Positions 56,045 through 64,000 of a stretch of DNA of 64,000 nucleotides are shown here, in pieces. The DNA is from Lycorma delicatula (lineage: Eukaryota; Arthropoda; Insecta; Hemiptera; Fulgoridae), in the NCBI RefSeq assembly GCF_047948215.1, contig NC_134467.1:34054020-34118019 (forward strand), written 5' to 3'. Numbering within the stretch: the first letter of the stretch is position 1; the number at the start of each line of letters is the position of its first letter. The notes beneath the pieces were generated by a model. The model was not told where the DNA came from and did no database searches. It saw nothing but the letters and a program-made list of their open reading frames with translations. The translations under genes and the position numbers were made by a program.

Positions 56045-57070
56045 TTTTTTTTTGTCTTCAGTCATTTGACTGGTTTGATGTAGCTCTCCAAGATTCCCGA
56101 TCTAGTGCTAGTCGTTTCATTTCAGTATACCCTCTACATTCTACATCCCTAACAATTTGTTTTACATATTCCAAACGTGGCCTGCCTACACAATTTTTCC
56201 CTTCTACCTGTCCTTCCAATATTAAAGCGACTATTCCAGGATGCCTTAGTATGTGGTCTGTAAGTCTGTCCTTTCTTTTAACTATATTTTTCTAAATGCT
56301 TCTTTCTTCATCTATTTGCCGCAATACCTCTTCATTTGTCACTTTATCCACCCATCTAATTTTTAACATTCTCCTATAGCACCACATTTCAAAAGCTTCT
56401 AACCTTTTCTTTTCAGATACTCCGATTATCCAAGTTTCACTTCCATATAAAGCGACACTCCATACATACACTTTCAAAAATCTTTTCCTGACATTTAAAT
56501 TAATTTTTGATGTAAACAAATTATATTTCTTACTGAAAGCTCGTTTCGCTTGCGCTATTCGGCATTTTATATCGCTCCTGCTTCGTCCATTTTAAGCAAT
56601 TCTACTTCCCAAATAACAAAATTCTTCTACCTCCATAATCTTTTCTCCTACTATTTTCACATTCAGTGGTCCATCTTTGTTATTTCTACTACATTTCATT
56701 ACTTTTGTTTTGTTCTTGTTTATTTTCAGGCGATAGTTCTTGCGTAGGACTTCATCCATGCCGTTCATTGTTTCTTCTAAATCCTTTTTACTCTCGGCTA
56801 GAATTACTATATCATCAGCAAATCGTAGCATCATTATCTTTTCACCTTGTACTGTTACTCCGAATCTAAATTGTTCTTTAACATCATAACTGCTAGTTCC
56901 ATGTAAAGATTAAAAAGTAATGGTGATAGGGAACATCCTTGTCGGACTCCCTTTCTTATTACGGCTTCTTTCTTATGTTCTTCAATTGTTACTGTTGCTG
57001 TTTGGTTCCTGTACATGTTAGCAATTGTTCTTCTATCTCTGTATTTGAACCCTAATTTTTTTAAAATGCT
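56045..57070 (-). pseudogene. RTE-like LINE, 5'-truncated copy 2
   Basis: Minus strand, right to left: KYRDRRTIANMYRNQTATVT, GVRQGCSLSPLLFN (motif B), FADDIVILAESKKDLEE with the catalytic FADD box (about 56825), GSETWIIGVSEKKRLEAFEM, then the conserved C-terminus to the stop next to a T-run (56046-56054). Frame breaks at about 56850, 56590 and 56290. Homology stops at 57070. More damaged than the 62.4-kb copy. No clear TSD. Confidence 0.87.
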
Positions 57071-58602
57071 TTTTGGGGTTAATTTTATTAAAATTTTGCA
57101 CACATAATAACTTTATATTAAGCTCAGTACATGCGTACATGCTTATCTTAACCTCTTTAAACAAATTTAGCCCCTCAAAATTCCCCCAATTGTCCCAAAA
57201 TCTAAAATAAATCTACGTTTTTATTTAATTCATTTATTTTTTACAGTTTTTATTCTTTATATTTTCTAAACGTAGTAGTAGTTTACATTGCCCGAAAGGT
57301 GTAATATTGTAGGTGAGGGAGCCGAACAAAATAAAAAAATATAGATTTTTTTGAATTTTTAAAACTTTTTTTTAGTTTAAACTTTTAATAATAATATTAC
57401 AATAAGATTTCACCTAAACCCAAAAAAATTCAATCTACAGTTACCTTTTATTGGTTGTAAACTGACTTTGGGAAGTCAGTTTTCGTGGTGGGGGAGCAGG
57501 AAAATATAACAAATATCATTTTTTTATTTTTTTTTTATTTGATCAAGTATCAATATTTTTATACAATATAAAAAATAAATAAAAAATGCCAGGAGAGTAT
57601 AACAACTTCGTTATCAGTTTTTATAAGAAACAAACCACGCCTACGTTAGATTTTTCTAATCGGTAAATGATTGATTCATGTATTATTCTCTTGGAACTTG
57701 TATAGATATTTTGATATGGACTCCGTAGACAACAAAGGACTACATTGTCTACATATTATGTCCTTTGTTTGTGTAATTTATACCTATCCCTATTACACCC
57801 CTGGATCACCAGATAATTTACTGTTTATTACAACCTAATAGATAGGGAAGATATTATCTCTGATAATGTTTATATGATTTTATTTTTCAAAAATAACCAC
57901 CATTTTCCCCCATAAAATAAGGCAAAAAATTATTTGATCACGATGTATAAAATAAGAAAAAAAAAAAAATTATTTTACATATTAAAGGAAAGTTTAAATT
58001 CTGACTCTTTTTATTTTAAATAAAAGAGAAATATCGATTTAAAATAACGAAATATCGATTAAAAATGATTAAAAAATTATATCCTAAAGAACCAAGGGTT
58101 ATATAATATTATAATGAACAGATGGGTAAGATTTTAAATTGTAAAAGGGAAATATTATAATATAAAGAAAAATTATATTAATATTAATATATCAAATAAA
58201 TTTCGATTTAAAATTTTATCTAAGATTAGAAAAGAACGGGTAAAATTCATCACTACAGTCATATTTAAATGACAATGAAAAATATCATACTTTAATGAAT
58301 GGTGGTTTAAATAGTTATTCTTCATATTTTCTGTTATCAAATATTCTTTAAAATTAAGAAAAACAGGAAATTCCTTACAGTTTTCTTTTTATTAAGTATT
58401 GCAACTGAAAAGACGTAAAATACAATTTAATCTTAAAGTAAAAATTAAATCATTACTTTAATAGCTGAGTAACAACGATTTCTGTAACAGTAAATTGAAT
58501 ACTGTCTCAGATTCTACCAGCAAAAAATTACAATTTAAAAAAAAATTAATGAAAACTAAAAATGTTTTAGTATCTTTGTTAATTATCAAGACTATTCATA
58601 AA
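57071..58602. other. AT-rich sequence, no gene seen
   Basis: About 1.5 kb, AT-rich. A 57710-57770 block has short inverted words around GTCCTTTG. No ORF or known repeat. Confidence 0.55.
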
Positions 58603-58916
58603 TCTATGTATATAAAAATGAATGTTTGTCTGTCTGTATGTCTTTTATTCCTTCCTAAACTGTTCATCCGATAGCGATTAAACTTTGAGGAATGGTTGGA
58701 CGCATGCCAGGGAAGGTTTCTGAATTAGTTTGGACCTGCTAGGTGGCGCTGGCGTCGTGATATTTCGAAAAATTATATTTATGGACCAATTTGGTTCATA
58801 TTCAGAATATGAATATTAGTTACGTGAAAAGAAATAATTTTGCAAAAACTATACCCGTTAGGTGGAGCCGGTGTCGAGATATTTACGAAACAAACAAATA
58901 TATAAATAGACTTTTT

Positions 58917-58961
<45 letters not shown>

Positions 58962-59250
58962 GCATGTTCGTATGTGTGTCTGCTAAAGACCAAAACAATA
59001 CTAATGGACCGATTTACGCACGGGAAAAAGGGAAAAAGGGGAAAATGGAAACGGGGAAAAGGTGGAAAGATAAAAGGGGAAAACGGGAAAGGGTAAAAAT
59101 AAAACTGGAAGAGGGTGAGGGAGAACGGTGAAAAGGAGAAGTTGGGCAGTGAAAAGGGAAGGAGAATAAGTGAAAGGTAAAATTTGTGAAGTTCAGTTTT
59201 TTAATTTTTTTTATCAAATTTTCAATTGTGTTCATTTAAAATCTCTCTCA

Positions 59251-59289
<39 letters not shown>

Positions 59290-59361
59290 GATAACGATAT
59301 ATATATATATAACGATATATCTATATTGATAACAATAGCGAAGCATTGCCGGGTCTGCTAG
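58603..59361 (+). mobile_element. Helitron-like element, short non-autonomous copy
   Basis: A|TCTATGTATATAAAAATGAATG at the start and GCATTGCCGGGTCTGCTAG|T at the end. Inside: TTCATCCGATAGCGATTAAA, three spaced blocks like CTAGGTGGCGCTGGCGTCGT, a TA tract (58921-58957), a purine-rich tract (59024-59180) and a CT/TA microsatellite. It is the reverse complement of 16913-17695 in structure. No helicase gene is present, so it must depend on another element. Confidence 0.68.
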
Positions 59362-59955
59362 TATTATTATAAAATCTGATGTTGACCCCACATGACTTCC
59401 TAGTACACCTATTATATTACATATATGTTTTATTACTTTTTTTTTTGTTATTGAATTATTATTTATTGTAAAAGTTTTTTTACAGTCACAGGTTAATAAA
59501 TAATAATAAATCAATATATCTAAATTAAAAAAAAGTTAAAAAAAGGAAATTATCTCAGATTCAAACCGATCTGCCTTCCGCTTGTATAATCCAAATATTT
59601 CATTAATTAAACTTTTATTGGGCTATAACTCTGGAACCGATGAAAATAAGTATCACTTATGATATATATATATTTGAAAAGCTCTCAATGACGGCTTATT
59701 ATTGTAGTTAAAAAAATCCAATTTTTTTGAGAATTTGGGCATATTTTGTCCAGTCGATTGTAATCAAAAGGGGACGCGTACAATTAGATGTTACAACAGT
59801 ATTAAAACCCAAAATTTCAAGATTTTACGGCTAATCGATTTTGAATTAATATAATAGGTGTACTAGGAAGTCATGTGGGGTCAACATCAGATTTTATAAT
59901 AATACTAGCAGACCCGGCAATGCTTCGCTATTGTTATCAATATAGATATATCGTA

Positions 59956-59995
<40 letters not shown>

Positions 59996-60229
59996 CGAGA
60001 GAGATTTTAAATGAACACAATTGAAAATTTGATAAAAAAAATTAAAAAACTGAACTTCACAAATTTTACCTTTCACTTATTCTCCTTCCCTTTTCACTGC
60101 CCAACTTCTCCTTTTCACCGTTCTCCCTCACCCTCTTCCAGTTTTATTTTTACCCTTTCCCGTTTTCCCCTTTTATCTTTCCACCTTTTCCCCGTTTCCA
60201 TTTTCCCCTTTTTCCCTTTTTCCCGTGCG
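59017..60229. repeat. 1.2-kb inverted duplication, arms virtually identical
   Basis: Left arm 59017-59419 and right arm 59847-60229 are reverse complements with no difference I can find outside the internal microsatellite (which accounts for the 403 versus 383 bp). The arms contain the 3' half of a Helitron-like element, the junction TATTATTATA, and the last 49 bp of a family C repeat. The 427-bp centre is single-copy family C. Both arms therefore translate to the same 73-codon artefactual frame. Confidence 0.95.
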
Positions 60230-60375
60230 AGATACATAAGTACGTACAGACGTCACACCGAAACTAGTTAAAATGGATTCAGGGATGATCAGAATCAATA
60301 TTTACATTGAATTCTGAAAACCAAAATTTTCGCAATTACAGTACTTTCTTTATTTTGTACAAGGAAGTAAAAATT
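59371..60375 (-). repeat. Family C repeat interrupted by the right arm of the inverted duplication
   Basis: Minus strand: the 5' end (TTTACTTCCTTGTACAAAAT) at 60375 runs to ...GTATCTCGCA at 60230. Then the right arm intrudes (60229-59847). Family C resumes with AAAATCGATTAGCCGTAAAA at 59843 and ends at 59371. In other family C copies CTCGCATAA is followed almost at once by the ACGATTAGC(C/T)GTAAAAT block, so the arm is an insertion. Confidence 0.85.
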
Positions 60376-60860
60376 ACACATCAATAATATTTTTAAGTAC
60401 TTAAAAATAAAACGAAATAAAAATTAAGGTGTAGCTTTTTTTTAAAATAAAACGATTAACAAGAATAATATTGTTTGGTATTTATTAGTTTACAAATTTT
60501 TTAATAAATATACTCAGTTTTTTACATATTTTAGTATAATATTTAATATACGTTTACTTTGTCCGTAAAATGAATAAATGGGTGAGGTTTTAAGTGATCG
60601 TAGCTTCGGAAAAAAAAGCATTGTAGAAAGCTGAACTTATTTTAAATGAAAGAAAAACATTCCAAGTTTATATGTGCGAAAGCTAACGCATGCGCCTTGT
60701 GTTTCCAAAACACGCAAGCTGGTCGTGCGTCATCATGTATGCGGTGCAGTAGAAGGTTCAATGGTATTGTGCCTTCCTCTAATTAAGTTAATTAGATATG
60801 TTAACGTCGTGAGTAAAATGAAAGACTCCGTTATAAAAATAACAATTGGAAACGCGACAA
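60376..60860. other. AT-rich sequence, no gene seen
   Basis: A 63-codon frame at 60674-60865 is moderately GC-rich and may belong to the decayed transposase that follows, but I cannot recognise it. Confidence 0.4.
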
Positions 60861-60985
60861 ATTAGAAGTAAACTGTTTCAAAGAAACAGGCAACCTACTG
60901 AAGTAAACATGTTCAGGACGGCCATCAGTGTCTGATTAAACGATCGAAATAGTTCGAACTTGCCTTTAAGCGTAGCCTGAATAAA
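60861..60985 (+). pseudogene. mariner-type transposase N-terminal fragment
   Basis: The plus strand reads FKETGNLLK, then SGRPSVSD and TIEIVRTCL with stops between. This is the pattern of the linker between the two helix-turn-helix motifs (GRP.VSD.TIE.VR) in mariner-family transposases. Catalytic parts are missing. Confidence 0.5.
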
Positions 60986-61194
60986 AACATTTGGTAAAGA
61001 AACTTATACCTACTGTGTTTTTGTTTTTTGTTTTTGGAACATAAGTTATAACTTGTTAAATTTCTTGATCGCGGACTACCGTGTCTGACTAAACCTTTAA
61101 GCGAATAAGAAAATAAAAATGTCAATTTTCATTTAAAATGAAGAACGACTTTTCCATTTTCCGTTTGAATTTACTATTTATGAATGAATGTATT
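60986..61194. other. AT-rich sequence with a partial local duplication
   Basis: CTTTAAGCG plus A-rich sequence at 60965 recurs near 61096; otherwise unassigned. Confidence 0.35.
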
Positions 61195-61319
61195 TTAGCA
61201 AAAAGATCACGTCGTGTTGATTTGTTCGTCCTACCTGCAAAGCTTTCCCCAAATTGTTCCACAGCTTCAGGGACAATGGGCGACCTGGTGATTTTGTACG
61301 AATAACAAATTTTTAGCAA
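61195..61319 (-). pseudogene. mariner lineage C N-terminal fragment
   Basis: The minus strand encodes IVPEAVEQFGESFAGRTNKS then TRRDLFAK. The same block, more decayed, is at 63930-64000 (minus), with SFARSPKKSTRR-like residues. The two are about 2.7 kb apart. Confidence 0.6.
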
Positions 61320-61334
61320 AAAGGACCTCTAGAT

Positions 61335-61465
61335 GAAAATCTATCCTCGTGGTAACGTCATCTGAAGGTCCCGGGTTCAAAACCCGGTGAAGTATGGCAT
61401 AAAATTTCCATTTAAAACTATATATAAACTTCAAGCTTATATGGTGTTTTAATCATCAAAAAAAA
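61335..61465 (+). repeat. tRNA-SINE (family 2)
   Basis: ATCCTCGTGGTAACGTCATC (A-box region), GGTCCCGGGTTCAAAACCCG (B box), then a body ending CTTCAAGCTTATATGGTGTT and an A-run (61460-61469). The body resembles 3300-3355. Confidence 0.65.
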
Positions 61466-62371
61466 AAATAATAATAATAGAAACTTAAATAACTTTCCTG
61501 TGTATATGATTTCTTTTATCTACATTTATTCCTATATTTTTCCGAAATATTTTTTTTCTGAAGTAGCATCGGATGGGATATTTAAGAAGTACAATTAAAA
61601 AATGTTAGCTATATTTTTCAAGGAACATCGGATAAATCAATTTGTTTATTATACTTTATATGTATTTTCAATAACGTTTTATGATACACGTTTCATTTAT
61701 AATTAACGGAACTGGTTTTCTTCGATTAGTAAACTAATATAGAGGGTAATACTAAGCTAAGAAGATACCTCTTTTGTTGCATAAAACCACCTTTAATCAC
61801 TTTATCTATTGTTATGCTAAATTTCAGTGTTAATATTTTAGTAACCATAAATTAGGAAACGCTTTGATTTCGTGCCAAATTAATGCATCAACTGATCAAG
61901 GTACTGGGATGCATCATTATTCACATCTAAGATAGATATTGATTTTATACACAATATCTTCTATATAATGTACATAAACGATCAGGACTTATTTAAAGTT
62001 TAATTAAATTTTAGAACAGAAATGTTTCAAACGAACTGGTCAACGTCATATAGTAATCAATGGATGAAGCCGTTACTTGATGAAAATCCATAACAAAAGA
62101 AAATAAATATGATTGATTAAACGTTAATTGATTTCACAAAATTATTTAAAAATCACATCAGTACTTATGGTACAAAGTACCCTCAGGTTATACAAACAGA
62201 AATAATAAACTAAAGTACATAAAACGAAACGGGTAAATATAAAAAATCAAAAGAGAATTAAAATACATAAAGAACAACAGTAAAAAGTGAAACATGTATT
62301 AATTAATATATTTACTGTTAATTGATATACCGTGTGATTCAAAAAGTATTTCACAATTTTAAAAATATATA
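61466..62371. other. AT-rich sequence, no gene seen
   Basis: AT-rich, no shared repeats recognised. Confidence 0.5.
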
Positions 62372-63053
62372 AAAAATCTGTAATGAAATGTAGTAGAAAT
62401 AATAAAGATGGACCACTGAATGTGAAAATAGGAGGAGAAAAGATTATGGAGGTAGAAGAATTTTGTTATTTAGGAAGTAGAATTACTAAAGATGGACGAA
62501 GCAGGAGCGATTTAAAATGCCGAATAGGACAAGCTAAACGAGCCTTCAGTAAGAAATATAATTTGTTTACGTCAAAAATTAATTTAAATGTCAGGAAAAG
62601 ATTTTTGAAAGTGTATGTTTGGAGTGTCGCTTCATATGGAAGTGAAACTTGGACAATCGGAGTATCTGAGAAGAAAAGAATAGAAGCTTTTGAAATGTGG
62701 TGCTATAGGAGATTGTTAAAAATCAGATGGGTGGATAAAGTGACAAATGAAGAGGTATTGCGACAAATAGATGAAGAAAGAACCATTTGGAAAAATATAG
62801 TTAAAAGAAGAGACAGACTTATAGGCCATATACTAAGGCATCCTGGAATAGTCGCTTTAATATTGGAAGGACAGGTAGAAGGAAAAAATTGTGTAGGCAG
62901 GCCACTTTTGGGATATGTAAAACAAATTGTTAGGTATGTAGGATGTAGAGGGTATACTGAAATGAAACGACTAGCACTAGATAGGGAATCTTGGAGAGCT
63001 GCATCAAACCAGTCAAATGACTGAAGACAAAAAAAAAATAAATAAAAATCTGT
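62372..63053 (+). mobile_element. RTE-like LINE, short 5'-truncated copy 3, 10-bp TSD
   Basis: AAAAATCTGT at 62372-62381 and 63044-63053 are identical and flank the insert 62382-63043. It ends in an A-rich tail right after the ORF stop. The perfect TSD and open frame indicate the youngest of the three RTE copies here. Confidence 0.93.
62383..63024 (+). pseudogene. RTE-like ORF2 C-terminal 213 codons, open but truncated
   Basis: An uninterrupted frame from the 5' truncation point (the first Met is internal to the parent protein) to the natural stop. It contains the region after the FADD box: EFCYLGSRITKDGRSRSDLK, YGSETWTIGVSEKKRIEAFE, MWCYRRLLKIRWVDKVTNEE, GHILRHPGIVALILEGQ and the end DRESWRAASNQSND. 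There are no catalytic Asp residues, so no polymerase activity is expected. Compared with the copies at 30516 and 56292 it has no frame lesions. Confidence 0.9.
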
Positions 63054-63059
63054 TGAGAT

Positions 63060-64000
63060 AACTTATCGATATGGTTGAGATCTCATTTCATAGAATAACA
63101 CATCAAGTTTTTACAAAACATTCATTTTGATCGATATGGCTTTGTAATGCGTCAAACATCTCCAGTCGATTTCATTCTAAACTGTAGCCAGTTAGATGGG
63201 CGTTAACTCAACAGCTACGGCGTTAATCGAAGTCTTAGCTCAACAAGATGAGCAGGAAAAGGTGGTAGAAAATCTTGATCTTTAATGAAACCCAACAAGA
63301 AAAAATCTAACGAAATCAAATCTAGGAAGCGAAATGGCCAAAGAATTGGATTTCACGACCAATCCACTGACCTAGGAATCGTGTAAAAAGAAAATTTCGG
63401 ACTTCTAGGGGGTAGTGAGGTGGTTTTGCTGATAATGGCGTCTATCTTGGTCAGCATCATCTAACTGAAAAATTAGAAAATTTTCAAGCGTGTTAATTTA
63501 CGTGTTAAGTTAACGATTCCATTTTCGGTTGCCTCCTAAAGTTAGAATAGGCCGTACAGTCTTTGTTTGTTTAGAGCACAAAAAATATTGATCTTACATT
63601 ACGACTATCACGAATGTGCTGCAAAGTTTTTTTAAGGGTTTCATTGCCCCAATTCAGCAGTTACGGGTGTTCATCCTGCCAACAATGTGAAATATCAATT
63701 TTTGACGTGATAATCTAATTTGGATGTTACCATGTTTTTTAATGAGTCATCCCTAAAAATGTATCGTTCATTTCTATCCATCATTTCCACACAAAACTGT
63801 ACCCGAGCTACATCTTCGTCAGCTGTAATGTGTTAAACCATTATTAATTTATATGGATATAAGTGCAATCGTTTACGTAATACGCGTCAAACTATCGTTT
63901 GTGAAATGCCAGTCTCAAGTGACTCACGTCGAGTTGATTTTTTCGGGCTACGTGCAAAGCTTTCTCTGAGTTATTCTACAACTTCAGGGACATGTGGACG
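63060..64000 (-). pseudogene. mariner lineage C transposase, decayed, runs off the window
   Basis: Minus strand from the window end inward: LYNNSEKALHVARKNQ (N-terminal block), DEDVARVQFCVEMMDRNERY (63820-63760), IFCALNKQRLYG (63590-63555), FQLDDADQDR for the usual FQQDGAPPHW (about 63462-63435), then WPFRFLDLISLDFFLLGFIK (63345-63285, third-Asp region) and DFLPPFPAHLVELRLRL. Stops and shifts throughout. An upstream end beyond 64000 is expected. Confidence 0.75.

Noticed and set aside
59014..60271. Identical proteins encoded at 59014-59235 (minus) and 60011-60271 (plus)
   Set aside because: Identity comes from the inverted DNA duplication of a low-complexity tract, not from a gene pair.

Overview
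This window looks like transposon-dense, AT-rich intergenic or intronic DNA from an arthropod nuclear genome. An insect is most likely and a hemipteran is possible, but nothing in the sequence settles the species. The reasons are R1-like and RTE-like non-LTR retrotransposons, several mariner lineages, tRNA-derived SINEs, Helitron-like repeats and dozens of (TA)n tracts. I find no convincing host protein-coding gene, no true tRNA or rRNA gene, no operon and no CRISPR array. Almost all coding signal is transposon protein, and almost all of it is broken.

Layout. 0.5-2.1 kb: a 5'-truncated R1-like LINE with an 11-bp target-site duplication (TSD), inserted in a GC-rich repeat ('family D'). 3.5-4.8 kb: a mariner with 41 residues between its last two catalytic Asp. 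5-11 kb: remnants of R1-like LINEs, another reverse transcriptase and tRNA-SINEs. 13.8-17.7 kb and 20.6-21.3 kb: Helitron-like elements (TC...CTAG ends). 23.6-25.8 kb: an unclassified repeat ('family F') with a second mariner lineage inserted in its (TA)n tract. 30.5-32.0 kb: an RTE-like LINE with a 13-bp TSD. 34.5-36.4 kb: the only long intact ORF, a 547-codon LINE ORF1 (gag-like, three zinc knuckles) that runs straight into a LINE-type 3' tail with no ORF2. 37.7-40.1 kb: a Helitron-like element holding both a SINE (12-bp TSD) and a mariner. 44.6 kb: a 109-bp palindrome. 44.9-46.0 kb: a third mariner lineage split by an R1-like LINE 3' end. 47-54 kb: family D, C and F repeats and a second 41-residue-spacing mariner with TA TSDs. 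56-57 kb: a second RTE copy. 58.6-60.4 kb: a Helitron-like element next to an almost perfect 1.2-kb inverted duplication. 62.4-63.0 kb: a third RTE copy with an intact C-terminal frame and a 10-bp TSD. 63.06-64 kb: a decayed mariner running off the window end.

How it works together. The elements form a nested record of transposition. LINE machinery probably mobilised the SINEs. Mariners entered TA-rich microsatellites. Family copies at different sites act as natural 'empty sites' for one another. The most unusual material is the stand-alone LINE ORF1 element and a group of inverted, apparently template-copied DNA segments at 39.63, 44.6, 50.6 and 59.0-60.2 kb.
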